Part shown: in pieces, positions 13,413 through 25,251 of the stretch
Position numbering within the stretch: the stretch's first letter is position 1
How the letters are laid out: the number at the start of each line of letters is the position of its first letter
From: Phaeoceros laevis
Lineage: Eukaryota > Anthocerotophyta > Anthocerotopsida > Notothyladales
Length of the DNA: 52,938 bases
Direction of reading: 5' to 3'
NCBI GenBank assembly: GCA_049999765.1
Contig: JBNGIQ010009388.1
Coordinates: 191,685 to 244,622 of the forward strand
Notes under the pieces: model-generated
What the model saw: the letters and a program-made list of their open reading frames with translations, nothing else
Told to the model about the DNA's origin: nothing
Database searches by the model: none
Position numbers and translations under genes: made by a program

Positions 13413-15538
13413 TCAAGGTTTACCATTCTTGGGATATTCACTCTCCTCTGGCTTTTCCAGAGCTGTCTGAAGATCGTCGAACGAGACTGTGGCAGAGCCT
13501 CTTCTCTTTGCTTTTTGTTGTAGTGGATGGGGACACCAACCTGCTAAGTAAATGACCTGCAACCAAACACATGCAATATTTATCACATGCTCTCTATCCA
13601 CTCCGTTCACTCTAACCGAAGGCTTGATCAGGGGAACCCATGATCTCTGATTCCCTGTCCACCGTGCTTGTCTGATATGTTTCCTACAATGCACTTGTGC
13701 TTGCAGGAAGGGACAGGTACCTGAAATGTAGCTGGAACTGAACCATCGTCCTCTCCAAACATAGCCTCATAAACAGCTGCAGCTGCGAGTGCTGTGTCTC
13801 TGTGCAGAACCTGAGCACCACGAGGAACCAAAACTGATTGTTTCACAGGGCATTCCCTAAATTTTGTCGACATGGACACAACGCAGGACTATGTAAAATC
13901 ATCTGTCACACCTTGTTCCTCCGGTTTATCGCATTAATCTCGCCCATGGAACGCAGATGCTCGATTAGCTCCAAAGCTGCTCAAGAAATGGTTTGATGAG
14001 AACAAACTGGCCACCTTGAGACTTACCGTGCTACAACAGCCAACTTCTCACCACTGGGATATCTGACGGTAAAAGTGTCCACATCAACTGCTGGAAGTGC
14101 AAGCCCAGCCCTTGTGAGAAGGTTACCGGCATCTCTGACCTGCCAATCAAGTTGTCAACAAGACATGCAATCTAACACTGCTTTCGGTTGAGATAAACGG
14201 GGGAGAATTTTCAAAACAAACAAGCACCCGAGCGAGAGGTGAGATTCGAGGACTGACGCCACCCTCTCTTTCTAGCTGTGCACAGGTGCATGCAATCCTC
14301 AGTTCCCTGCACTGAAGATACTCAAAACAATCACATCACTGACGTACAAATCTAGTCCCCTTGTCATGCATCAGAGAAACGGCTACAACCTTAAGGTGTC
14401 ACCTCCGAACATAGAAGCTAAGAAGAATCCGTCTGGTTTAAGTGCTCTCCTGCACTGCGCCAAACCAATGCCAAATACCGGCTTCAGTTATTGGAGATCA
14501 CTGATTCCACACTGTGACATCTGCAGTGCTCCTTGCTGTCCATCTTCACGAATGGGACTAAAATGAGTGATATACGAAATTGAAGATGGGAACGTGATGA
14601 CATTACTTGGATAATAGCACCTGGTAGATCATTGACCCAGTGCATACCGAGAGAGCTGATAATCAAGTCTAAGGACCTGCCACAGGAAGCTCTCGATCAG
14701 CTGGCAAAGACATGATAAGGAATCAAACTGGCAAAGCATGACACTGGACAGATGCCCACCCTTCTTGGAACGGCAATAGCTCCTCATCTCCAATCAAATG
14801 CACATTCCGGAAGCTGGATCGACGTGCTTCATCATTACTCTCTGCTGCCACATTGTCGATGGACATTTTTATCATGTCTGGAGAGGTATCCATGCTAGTC
14901 AATGTTTCAATCCCTCCTGCAAGGGGAAACGAAGGTATTCAGCCAACTTTTCCACCACCGGACACCACATCGAGACACTTGAATCCACTGCAAGCACGTC
15001 ATCTCACCCCGTCCCCCAAGTAGTCGCCTCACATGCTCGAAGGCCCCTCCGAGATTCAGTGCACTGGGGAACTTCCGCTTACAGTCCTGCACCATACCAT
15101 CCCACTTTTTTTTTAAAATCCGCATCCATTGCCACGACAGCAAAGCACCGCAAGGATGACCACAGGCTACTCACATCGAGTCGATCCAGCAAATTCTCGG
15201 TGACCAAGCTCAACACTGGATCATCATCGTCCATCAACCAAGCTGCTCGATCGCGCTGTTCCAGAAAGCAACTATGAGAGGACTGTGAACCCTAAATCCG
15301 CCACCAAACGGCAAGTTTTTCCAATGTCGAGAATCAGGCTAGCTGGCTGCGCATCATCTTCTACTAAACCAAAAGTTTGTCCTCTCAGGTGCACCTGTTT
15401 CGCCTTGAGAGCTCTGTCAAAAATATGCACATTCCGGTCTCCCATGATGTCAGTCCCCCCAGACAGGCACCGGGCCATGCCCCGGAAACCATGCTGGTTG
15501 CCCACAACACCCGTCCACTTGCAGCTCAGATGATACAT
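13413..15538 (-). CDS. NDUFAF5: NDUFAF5-type methyltransferase, mitochondrial complex I assembly
   Basis: Eleven exons splice in frame to a 354-aa protein: 15538-15395, 15255-15175, 15086-15008, 14916-14760, 14676-14607, 14454-14390, 14306-14228, 14139-14052, 13979-13912, 13810-13721 and 13556-13413. The N-terminus looks like a mitochondrial presequence, followed by the family signature around [13 protein letters not shown] and RDRAAWL. The class I methyltransferase fold follows ([67 protein letters not shown]), and the conserved C-terminus reads [16 protein letters not shown], then [11 protein letters not shown] and [13 protein letters not shown]. In animals NDUFAF5 hydroxylates an arginine of NDUFS7 during early complex I assembly despite its methyltransferase fold; the same role is inferred here. 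The length fits the family. Exon phases are mutually consistent throughout, so the model is strong. The fourth exon uses a weak donor (GTGGGC). The start chosen is the only in-frame ATG preceding a plausible presequence. Confidence 0.93.
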
Positions 15539-15605
15539 GCTTGATTTTGTGTTCAGGATTCTCCCACTCTGTTGTAATAGGCCCGACCTTGCGTGTCTGG
15601 CAGCT

Positions 15606-15653
15606 GGAAAGGAACTTTATTCAGCGCTTGTGGGCCGCGCCGCACACATGACA
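15606..15653 (-). repeat. Dispersed repeat copy B
   Basis: Second copy of the repeat seen at 801-850. The minus strand reads through a short frame ending C-G-A-A-H-K-R and then TGAATAAA. It lies just upstream of the NDUFAF5 start, so if it drives or ends transcription it could affect that promoter region. Confidence 0.6.
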
Positions 15654-15831
15654 ATATAACAATATGGTGTGAGAAAGAGGGGGATGCGATCTTTTAGGGC
15701 CATATAGGCAGAATCTGGCAGACGCCTGATCCTTGTCCAGGGTTTTAGTTAGTTTTGGTAGTGGAGGACGGGGGCTAGGGCACGGGGGTGTAGAAGTGCT
15801 GCGGGAGGCTGGGAGCAAGGGAGCCGGTCAG

Positions 15832-16040
15832 AGTAAAATGCTGAAATCCATAGCAAGTAGAAACGTACGTCCACATCTCTCAATGTTTGCTGTGTATGGC
15901 AACATCCGGGAGTCACTGAGACTAAAATGCTTGGGATCCATAACGAGTAAAAACGCCCAACTCTCTCAGTGTTAGAGTGTGTGGTAACATCCACTGTGAG
16001 TAAAAGCGCTCAGATGTCTCCAGTCGTGCATGGCAACCAC
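15832..16040. repeat. Degenerate tandem repeat, about 85-bp unit
   Basis: Two and a half units share the blocks GAGTAAAA, ATCCATA followed by AGTA(A/G)AAACG, CTCTCA(G/A)TGTT and GGCAACATCC or GGTAACATCC. Units begin near 15832, 15920 and 16000. Immediately to the right, a short direct repeat of TTCCAAGGxCCTTGTGCA occurs at about 16048 and 16089. No coding potential. The stretch 16100-16930 beyond it holds nothing I can name. Confidence 0.55.
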
Positions 16041-17039
16041 CCAGAAAACTTCCAAGGACCTTGTGCAAGCTTTTTCTTATTAGAAAAATTCCAAGGCCCT
16101 TGTGCAGGCTTCCAGCCGCTTCCTTGACGCGACTCCTTTGAGGCATTCTGTTCAAAATCGAAATTGTTTATCCCCGTCAGTGCTAAATATAAGGTATAAA
16201 CGTTCCTCGTCTCGTACAAGGACCACACCGGAGTGCCAAGTTACGGGCCCTCCGAGTCGGTTTGAAGGAGTGGAATGAACTGGACTTGAAATGTCCCTGA
16301 GAGGCCCGGGCATCAAATGTGGTTGCCAGCGCCAAGCCCGGGGCTTTTGGTGTGCAAGTGACAGCTCCGGCCGGGCCTTGAGACAGTGCGGGTAACCTCT
16401 CCCCGGGCCTTCTTGCGACAAGGATATCGTTTTGCAACCTTAGCAACTGAAATCGTCTCTCCTTCATTTTTTCGAAGGTACTGTGGCGCTGAACAGTGAG
16501 CACATGCCGTCGCGGGGCCGCATAGCATGCACCAAGCCATGGATGCCAGTGCTGTGTGCGGTGGCCCGGAGGACCGCACGGTATGAGCCACGGTCCGTGT
16601 GCGCGCGCGGGATGGAGTGGGCTACAGGGAGCGAAGGGAACCACGGGTGGTGGACCCCGCGACCTGGCCACACGCTTGGAGTAATATCGTGACCAAAAGC
16701 CAGTTTGGAAGAAAGAATTTATTTATTTATTTCTGTCACTGTACCTGAGTTCTCGGCAAGTTTGGGTGCTGAGGAGTTTGTTTACCAACCCAGTTGGCTC
16801 ACTCGGGATTTTTCTTTGAAAAAACATTCTTGGGTCCTTTTGACAGTATCTGGCACGGAATCGGATGTTGATATGGTTATTCATGGCAATCCCAGGTTGA
16901 TAAGGTTATTCATCCCGGCATGTTTCTATAGGGCCGATATTTAAGGGTATATCTTTTTATTCCTCCTGCTGGGCCTATTCAATGTTTTGGTTGTCAAGGT
17001 TTTGGCCACAGCCTGTAGTAACTCTATCTTATGTGTCCA

Positions 17040-17440
17040 TTGTGGACAGAGTGGGAATTTGATTGGTTTATCAAAAGGGTGTGAAAAGGGTTTAATAGGT
17101 TCTGGGTTTTTTTTACTTGTGGGAAAAAAAGTTAGAGGCAGATTCATATGCCTTTTTAATAGGTCTCTCTAGGCATGTAATTTTTTTCCAAAATAACATG
17201 TGTTGACCTGATGACCTCCCGGGAAAAGGGTCGTAAACGGTTTTGACCGGTTTACCGTGATCGAATTACTTCTAGAGAAAAGGGGTTGTGATAGAGAAAG
17301 GGTCACAGCCCTAAACACTTTGACCCATTTGACCAGTTTGAAAAGGTTATAAACGGGTCCAAGGGTTAAAAATGGCAATAAAGTCAACCCTTATGCCTTC
17401 TTCATCATGCACATTCTACCAATGCTAAGGCCAAGGCTCA
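17040..17440 (+). repeat. Left arm of a long inverted repeat
   Basis: This arm matches the reverse complement of about 18260-18725. Shared blocks include TTTTGACCGGTTTA, CCCGGGAAAAGGGTC, AATAACATGTGTT/AACACGTGTTATT and GCCTTTTTAATAG. The arms are diverged by substitutions and small indels, so the element is old. Together with the roughly 0.8-kb centre this is a foldback-type structure such as a degraded DNA transposon with long terminal inverted repeats. No transposase frame is visible. The centre is incomplete because of the 10-N join at 17511-17520, and the right arm contains a 100-N gap. Confidence 0.65.
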
Positions 17441-17463
17441 TTAGATATATAGGAATAAATCCT

Positions 17464-17567
17464 ATAAAGGTTGGTATGAGATAGCTCTAGGATGATGGGA
17501 TGGATGGGTGNNNNNNNNNNATAAAGGTTGGTATGAGATAGCTCTAGGATGATGGGATGGATGGGTG
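17464..17567. other. 10-N assembly join flanked by identical 47-bp copies
   Basis: The 47 bases 17464-17510 are repeated exactly at 17521-17567, on either side of ten Ns. A third, partial and imperfect copy of the same segment lies near 17635-17668. The exact duplication beside the gap is best read as the unmerged overlap of two contigs, not as biology. The same arrangement with another 47-bp sequence is found at 52531-52634. Confidence 0.85.
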
Positions 17568-17857
17568 AAGGGACTGGTGATTGCCCAAATTCGACGGGCC
17601 ATATATTAGCCATATATTAGCATTAGTTAGATATATAGGAATAAAGGTTGGTATGAGATAGCTCTACGAGGGTTGGACACACAACCTCCCCTTCCCCAAG
17701 CCCAATGCTCTACCAATTGACTACTTTCCCAACTTCCGACACATCATTTCTTTTGTAACTTCTAACCAGTTAACCGGTTTGAACTACTTTCTGTTTAAAA
17801 ATGTTTAAAAAAGTTCATACCATTTAAATGGTTAGAACTTACTCTGGCTTTATTTTA

Positions 17858-17935
17858 GCGCGCGCGAGAGTGCTCATGCTCCCTCTGTCGCTCGCGCGCG
17901 CGCAACACTCACCCTCCCTCTCTCGCGCGCAACAC
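17858..17935. repeat. GC/GA-rich simple repeat
   Basis: Alternating GCGCGC tracts occur twice, with CTCTC/GAGAG runs between and after them. Runs of this kind can adopt Z-DNA-like structure. It lies in the centre of the inverted-repeat element and carries no gene. Confidence 0.6.
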
Positions 17936-18059
17936 TCATATCCCCATGTCCTTCGCATGGGATGGAAATGAGAGCATGTCACAAACACACACACAAAGAG
18001 TCTCTCTCATTAAAATTTTATAATATAAGATGAGCCTTGGCCTTGGTTTATTGCTATAT

Positions 18060-18335
18060 ATCTAACGAGCATTAGTGTCGCTAAGTGTCCATTAATGGTT
18101 TATCCATTGTTGAGATTGATTGGGATGCTATCTATGAACTTTGGAAGGATTTCAAAGATAGGAGGTAGAATGTGCGTGAGGAAGTAGGCATTAGGGTTGC
18201 CTTTATTGCCTTTTTTGTGGTCCATCCATGGCTGAGGTTGATTGGAATGCTATTATGAACTTTGGAAGGATTTCAAACATAGGAGATAGAATGTGCATGA
18301 GGAAGAAGGCATTAGGGTTGACTTCATAGCCCTTT
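18060..18335 (+). repeat. Tandem duplication of about 115 bp inside the inverted-repeat element
   Basis: Two adjacent units share GAACTTTGGAAGGATTTCAA, then AGAATGTG, GAGGAAG and GGCATTAGGGTTG. The second unit also forms the inner end of the right inverted arm (its reverse complement is found near 17375-17420). The first unit is therefore a local tandem duplication within the element. Confidence 0.6.
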
Positions 18336-18725
18336 TTGAAGTCTTTGAAGGTTCTAAAAATTATTAACCATTTGACCCATTTNNNNNNNNNNNNNNNNNN
18401 NNNNNNNNNNNNNNNNNNNNNNNNNNNNNNNNNNNNNNNNNNNNNNNNNNNNNNNNNNNNNNNNNNNNNNNNNNNNNNNNNNGCTGTGACCCTTTCCCTA
18501 AAACTAATCCAGTCACGATAAACCGGTCAAAACCGTTTGTGACCCTTTTCCCGGGAGGTAATGAGCTTAGCACGTGTTATTTTGGAAAAAAATTATATGC
18601 TAAGATAGCCCTATTAAAAAGGCATTCGAATCTACCTCTAACTTCTTTTGTGACTAATAAAAAAACGCGTAACCTGTAAAACCCTTTTGACAAACCAGTG
18701 AAATTCCCACCCTCTCGCCTTAGAA
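18260..18725 (-). repeat. Right arm of the long inverted repeat, with a 100-N gap
   Basis: Reverse-complement partner of 17040-17440. The match resumes on both sides of the 100-N gap at 18383-18482, so the gap lies inside the arm. The outer end adjoins repeat copy C, which may be an insertion beside the element. Confidence 0.62.
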
Positions 18726-18790
18726 GAAAGAAGAACATTATGCAGTGCTTTATGGGCTGCTGCTTTATTGGCCCGCACACATGATAAAAA
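18724..18790 (-). repeat. Dispersed repeat copy C, diverged
   Basis: Third copy of the repeat at 801-850 and 15606-15653. The minus strand carries CATGTGTGCGG and AATAAA, with an insertion relative to the other copies. The next 60 bases on the plus side contain a block whose relatives recur at about 18915-18980 and 19855-19925 (GATACGATATTGTTAC, ACCCATATT, CGTGGGCTGT), so this stretch is a mosaic of fragments from one mobile-element family. Confidence 0.5.
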
Positions 18791-18914
18791 GAACATAATA
18801 TGGGTTACAATATGGCATCAGGACAGCCCACGCTAGAGAAAGGAAAAGGGCCTCTCGATCTAGAGTCTACAGTCTGTTCCAACGAAATTGGCCAGCGCCC
18901 ATTTTTCCCATGTT

Positions 18915-19930
18915 GTTCAGATACGATATTGTTACGCATATTATGGTCTTTTTTCTTTCTCGAACGTGGGCTGTCTTGAGCAAGGTTTCTATCCGCGTAG
19001 TGAAGTTCACCTCCACACCAGACTCACCGTCGGTATCATAACTTGAATCCTCCTCTGATGTTAACGTTCCCGAAAAACAAGTTCGCTCCTTCCTTGGCCA
19101 TGGCTGCCAAGCTTAGGAGGGCGCGCCCTTGCCATGCCCGCTCGCGAGGCCCGCCCTACCCTGCCTTGCCCCGGCCGCCTCTCCTCCCAACCTGGCCAGC
19201 TATTGCTGCCAGCCATGGCCCTCTCCATGAGGCCGCGCGTGTGGCCCTGCCATGCCTGCCATGTCGCTGCAGGAAACAGGGCGCCTCCCTGCCTCTCTCG
19301 CGAGACCTGCCCTACCCCTCCTTGCGCTCCCTTGCTGGAATTGGGGGAAGGAGGCGCCATCCCTCCGATCCCGCTCTGCCTAGTGGAATCGGCAGGAATG
19401 GCGCCTCCCTCCCAGCTCCATCCCTACTGAAATTGGGCAAGGGAGGGAGGCCGCCCTGCTGGAATTGGGGGAGGGAGGCGCCAGGAGGGAGGCGCCATCC
19501 CTCCGTTATCCCGCTCTGCCCGGTGGAATCGGCAGGAATGGCACCTCCCTCCGAGCTCCACCCTTGCTGAAATTGGGCAACAGAAGGAGCCCGCCCTGTT
19601 GGGAATTGGGGAGGCCCAAGATGAGGGCTGGGGGTGCCGAGAGCGGGGGGACCGCTAATGGAAGTCCTCGTGTTAGTAACTAAGCATTTATTTTTTAGTT
19701 ATTTATTTAACAAATAATTTGAAATAATTTTTTTCCAAACCCTATTGGGAACGTCATCGGTACGTTTCCGGAACGCATATCCGTTCCGTACGCGTTTCTT
19801 TGGCCCAAACTTAATTTTCCAAGAAACCTGGTCCGGAGTCCTTACTCTTTTCGTTTTTCTTTTCTCTAAACGTGGGCTGTACTGAGTGCTGACTCCTGAT
19901 ACGATATTGTTACCCATATTGTAACTTAAG
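18915..19930. repeat. Pair of mobile-element fragments with GATACGATATTGTTAC
   Basis: The string GATACGATATTGTTAC followed by CATATT occurs near 18918 and again near 19899. Each lies near an (A/G)ACGTGGGCTGT block (near 18962 and 19868). The order of the two blocks differs between copies, so these are rearranged fragments, not intact LTRs. Between them sits the GC-rich minisatellite. Confidence 0.45.
19110..19600. repeat. GC-rich minisatellite, about 130-bp unit
   Basis: Two clear units (from about 19333 and about 19462) share GGAATTGGGGGA, GGAGGCGCCATCCCTCCG, ATCCCGCTCTGCC, GTGGAATCGGCAGGAATGG and GAAATTGGGCAA. The region upstream to 19110 is similarly GC-rich with related words. Open frames on both strands result from base composition and are not called as genes. 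Confidence 0.6.
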
Positions 19931-20495
19931 AAGGACGACGTGCAAGGCGGCCAGCAGACAGCAGTAGTGGGGATCGAGATTCGAGCGGGGTCCACATGGC
20001 CCCGCGGCATTGACTGACCCAGTCTTGATGACGTACGTAGAGTGTAGGAGAAGTCCGACGTTGCCAGGAGCTTACTCGAGGCAAAACAGGTCTAGTCTAG
20101 TATAAAGCGCCAGAAAAGTCCCTCCTGGGCCTGTCGCTGAGCGTGTTCCATTTCATCATTCCGGTGCGCACGCCAGGAATAATATTCGACCGTCTCGTGA
20201 CAAGCCGGCCCGCTTCAAACTCTCCTCTGCTGTGGCCTGGAAGTGCCTCCAGTCACAGATATCTAAGATTTGCTTCTGGAAAATACCACGGTGGCAGGAT
20301 GAGGATTGCGGTGGAATTGCGTAGAGAAGCTCTGCTACGGAGTCAGCTCCTTTGATTGATTTGTTCAGCACAGGTGGAGGAGCTGCGCGGTGCTCGGGTG
20401 CAGCAGAAGAATGTCCGACAGATGGTTTTAGGAAGCTGGTCCAGCTAGTGGAGAGTTTCAGGAGTTCGATTGTGCGAGCGGGCACTGTGGGAATC

Positions 20496-23400
20496 ATGGT
20501 GAAAAAGCGAGTGAGATTGACTGTGCATCTTCTTACATTACTGTTCCTGATCCAGGGACCAGCTTGGGCCTTGGCAGCTACACTTCCAGATGGTGCGAGT
20601 CTTTCCGTGATCTTCGTTGTGTGAGGTGTGGGAGTGTGCTGCGGATGTTGCTGATGTTTCCAGCCCTCCGCTGATCCTTGTTCGTTTAACTTGCAGCCTC
20701 CTTGTTCACGAACATTGCATGCGGAGCAACCTCCAATTTGACTCTTAATGGCCTTACCTACGTGTCCGACAACCTTGATGCTGGGGATGGGTCTAACATA
20801 AGGGACCCAGGGCCAGGTGGATCCCCTTTTCTCAGATACTTTTTGCCCCGTCCTGGCACTCGCAACTTCTTTTGTTACAGCTTGAATTTCACACCCGGCA
20901 GGGCCTCCTTAGTGAGGGCAACATTCCAGTATGGCAACTACGACCAGTTGGGAAAACCCCCGACCTTTCAAGTGTTTCTCGAAACCACACCAATTGCCAC
21001 TGTTAACCTCTCCTTGTACGACTACGTTGTTGAAGAGGTGGTTGTTGATGGCTCAGCAGTCCCGGTGCCATTTTGCCTGTTGGCCATTCCTGGTGGAGGA
21101 GCTCCTGTCATCTCTCTGCTTGAAGTGCGTCCTTTGCCACTTGATTCGTACAAGACGGTCAACACAAGTGTCATGTTACGAGGAATGAGTCGGATCAATT
21201 GTGGTAACACTTCAGCTCCTCTGAGGTAACTTAATTTCTCGCCCGCACATGTACTTTGGATGGATATGTCTCTGTGTGCCAGTTTTTGCGACTTCATCTC
21301 TGGTATGCACATTCTTACGGAATTTTGTTGATCTCCACTGAGGATGCACCCCCCTTGCACTGCAGGTATCCTGACGATTCATCTGATCGAATCTGGGGAA
21401 TAGACCAAGGTTGGAGGCCTGACCTTTCAAATGCTACTCTGGCCATTGGTACCAACAAGTCCGTCGACGTGACCCAAGTCGCGAGTCCATTACCTGTAAT
21501 GCAGTCGGCTAGGAGACTTGTCGGTCTCGGTGGTCTCACATATCCTCTCCAGTTGAGCTCAGAGGTTAGGGACTACCATGTGACTGGTTACTTTGCCAAC
21601 CTAGAAAATGGCACAGCACCAGCTTTCAATGTCACTGCAAACGGAGAGGTTCAGGGGAGGCGTTCCGCAGTTGCCCCAGTGTTTATGGCGAGTGAACAAT
21701 CATTTTTAGTAGCTGCCTCGGAATGGCTGAACTACAGTTTGGTTGGGATAAGTGGATCTCCTTTCCTGAATGCTCTGGAAATTTACGAGGTCGTGAACGT
21801 GGGTCCTCAGACACCTGCAACCGATGGTACGCTGTTCATACCCCATGTCAGGCTTGGTCTTCTGTTGCCTTTTGTGACATTCTTCAGGTGTTGTTCTCAA
21901 CAGCCCATCTGCTTTCTGGCTGTCCGCGGCCATGCCTCATGTATCCAGTTCTTGTCTTATTTCTCACACTGCATTTCCTTCCATTCCCTGCAGCTGATGC
22001 TCTACACATTCTAAGAAGCAGCTTTAATGTGCTTGGGGATTGGGACAATTGGGATCCATGCCTTCCCTCTTCATGGCAGCGTGTTGTCTGCTCTCCCGAC
22101 ATGCAGCCAAGGGTCACAGAATTGTGGGTGCAAGTGGTTGGTTATATCTGTGCTTCTACCGTTTTCAAAGAATGACTAGCTTGGTGACCGATCGCCTGAT
22201 TCCTTCAATCCCTCAGGCGGCTATCTGGATTCTTGCCAAGACCAGCAATTTCAAACCTTTACATGCTTGACGACCTGAGCGCCCTGGAGATTTTGTATGA
22301 CCTCTCCTTCCTTAAGCATGACTGATAGAGGCGGAAATCTTTGCTAGCTGTGGTGTTAAGAAAGCGTACTGAAAATGATGTGTTGTTTGTTCTGATGTGC
22401 AATCAATGGCTTGTTTCATGCTTAGTTGCAGCTCCATTGTTGAAGGCAGGAATCTCAAGGGTGTGGAACTTTTCTAACGCTTTTTAAGTCTTGATTGGCA
22501 CTGACAGAGAGCTCCAGAACAATTCGTTGATTTCAAGTCAGCTGCATCTGACGTCCCTCACCAGTCTTGCAGAGCTGTAAGCCACATGCCCAAGCGGTCT
22601 TGGTCCAAACACCAGGCCATCTAGCTGTTTTTGAATCCTTCTTTGGGGAAGTTTTTGGAAGTATCTCCATTTGCATTCATGATGCAGTCCTCAAGTTGGG
22701 TGACACTCGTTGCAGGAATCTGAGTTACAACTCGCTCACTTCGGTGCCTATTTTCGGCAACAACATGGTGATTGAGACATTGTAGGTGCCCCTCTTTGCG
22801 TGGAGAGAGTGACTTCATGAAGTCTGAAATATGCTCCATGACTCCATGAAAGTCTTTCCTCCTGTGCATGCTTGACGTCTTCTTGTTGAAACTTTGCTTT
22901 TCAGGGATCTACAGCACAATCGCATCACAGGGCCTATTCCAGACTCCTTGAGACAACTCCCTCTTCGAAAACTGTAAGTTATGAAGTAGATGCGATATGA
23001 AGGAAATACGTTCTTGTGAGACAAAAACAAAACCCCTAGTTACAAGGTGGTGTCATCAACATTGTGCTGTCTGCTTTCCACAGAAATTTGGCCAACAATC
23101 TGTTCTCTGGGGCAGTACCTGATTGGATAAGTTCGAGTGACATCATTGTAGAGTAAGATGTGATGTTATCTCGATTGTTACGGGCGGCTTTGTGAAAATT
23201 TGTTGTGTCGTTAAATCCCCTTCGTTCTTCAGGGAGCTGGTAGCTGATCAAATGGAAATGTGGGGTTTATTTTTGTTGTTCAGTTTATCTGGAAATCCTT
23301 GTCTGGGGAAAGCGAAATGCGATCAAGCCCCGGGCTCGAGCCCAGACATCGGTCCAAGCAAGTCCAGGAAAAGCAATGCAGTCATTGTTGGAGCCTCGGC

Positions 23401-25145
23401 TGGTGGTGGGGCTTTGTTGCTTATAGTAGTTGCCGGCTTCATCGTTGGTTGCTGGAGACGGCGCAAACCTTCTAAGCAAGAGGTTGCAAGTAAGGAGAGA
23501 CTAAACCATGGCCCCAGTGATCCCCATGTGCCTTCAGCAGATATCATGTAACATGGTGTGATTAGTCGTCGACGATGCCGATTTTTAAAGATCCTGTTGC
23601 GTGTGCGACAGACTCAGCACCGAAGAGTGACATAAAGCAGTACACGGCAGCGAAGCGATTCACGCTGAAACAGCTCAGTGCAGCCACCCAGAACTTTAAG
23701 AACGTTTTGGGAGAGGGAGGTTTTGGCCCTGTTTACTTCGGGAGACTGCCAGGGGGACAAGAAGTCGCAGTGAAGCTAAGGGCAGATAAATCTCGGATTG
23801 GAGTCTCCGCATTTGCAAATGAGGTAGGGTCCGGTGTAACTGGTGACAAGGATGCGGTTTGCACTCTTGGCCAGCCCTAACCTTTTAATCTGTTGCCAGG
23901 TGGATTTGCTTTCAAGAGTTCATCATCGCAATCTTGTGACTCTGGTGGGATTCTGTGACGAAGCCGGCAAACAATGTCTCGTTTACGAGTTCATACCAAA
24001 TGGCACTCTGGCGGATCACCTATATGGTAATTTCATCTAAGCTGGGTGATCATGATTTCAGCTTTTCAAATTTAAAAGGTAGCCGTATCATCTGTAGGTT
24101 TCTCAGATTGTCTAAACCAGAGAAGGTGGGTGCATTTAGGTGCTGAATCCAGGACTACGCCTTTGGAATTCAAGACCAGACTGAGGATAGCAGTTGGAGC
24201 AGCAACAGGTATACACACAGTTCTCCCCTCCGAATTTCATGCTAAAGAAGAGCAGAGTGCAAGAGGTGTGTTTCTCCATACTAACAATGAGGACTTACGC
24301 GCAGGGATTGAGTACCTACATAGCAGCTGCAACCCCATGATTATTCATAGAGACATAAAGACCACCAACATCCTATTGGACGACAGGCTGGAAGCCAAAG
24401 TGTCCGACTTCGGTCTCTCCAAGGTGGTGGTGGATTCCGGTGCTACTCATGTGACAACGGCTGTGAAGGGAACAGCAGGCTACCTTGATCCCGAGTAAGA
24501 ACAGCAGTCCTGTTTTTCATATGTGACGGATAATTACCCCAAGGTGCAGGCTGCTCAGAGTCGTGGATTGTGTCCTGTGCGTGGCAGGTACTACGTGACG
24601 CAACAACTCACCGACAAGAGCGATGTATACAGCTTTGGGGTTGTTCTGCTGGAGTTGTTATGCGCACGGAAGCCTTTGTCCTCGGAGCTTCCTGTCGACG
24701 AGTACAGTCTGATAGCATGGGTATGAACAATTCTTTGAGACATGGGCAGGGGAAATGTACGCTAGGTGGGATGGGCAAGGTTGTGAGTCGTTGTCTCATC
24801 AGTGAGTCTATCATATCGATCAGGTCGTCGCTTTTAACGAAATGCGGTGCTCTGATTGGCTGGCAGGCTGTGCCATATTTAAGGGCAAAGGCGTACTCAA
24901 CCGTCTTAGACCCCAGCTTAGAGGGCCTTACAAATCCCATCAGCTTGGATATAGTGGCAAGTCTGGCGCTCAGGGCACTGGAGAGACTTCCTGCCAACAG
25001 ACCCAGAATGACAGAAGTTCTGAACGATTTGAAGGCCGCTCTCTCGGCGGAAGAAAATGGCAGGGACAGTAGCGAAGACATTGCTTCGACAACCCCGGAA
25101 ATGGCCCGTCATTTATTCTACCACACTGGACCGCAAGCCAGATGA
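20496..25145 (+). CDS. Malectin-like LRR receptor-like kinase
   Basis: Secretory receptor kinase of the plasma membrane. Exon 1 (20496-20592) encodes a hydrophobic signal peptide. Exons 20697-21225 and 21366-21826 encode the malectin-like ectodomain, with paired halves and many N-glycosylation sites. From 21994 comes the LRR N-cap ([15 protein letters not shown]), followed by several one-repeat exons (near 22510, 22720, 22905 and 23085). A transmembrane helix (near 23390-23450, [20 protein letters not shown]) and basic stop-transfer (WRRRK) follow. The kinase has the glycine loop GEGGFGPV, lysine in [25 protein letters not shown] and [10 protein letters not shown], so it is an RD kinase with intact catalytic residues. 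The last frame ends at 25145. The family includes symbiosis, immunity and growth receptors; ligand and pathway are unknown. Two junctions, after the LRR N-cap near 22125 and before the kinase near 23550, lack an obvious in-phase canonical splice pair, so the model may be imperfect or slightly damaged there. Confidence 0.88.
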
Positions 25146-25251
25146 GAACAAGCACGTTCCTCACAGGCCTGACAGGGTTACTGTATATGCCAATTACCAT
25201 CTGTGTACCGAGCTCCCAACAAGTAGAGTGTGCTACACATATGCTATGCAA

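Noticed and set aside
13183-13523. Plus-strand frames near the NDUFAF5 3' end
   Set aside because: They overlap the last NDUFAF5 exon in antisense and have no conserved content.
19043-19570. 175-codon proline-rich plus-strand frame
   Set aside because: Produced by the GC-rich minisatellite; the repeat is open in several frames on both strands.
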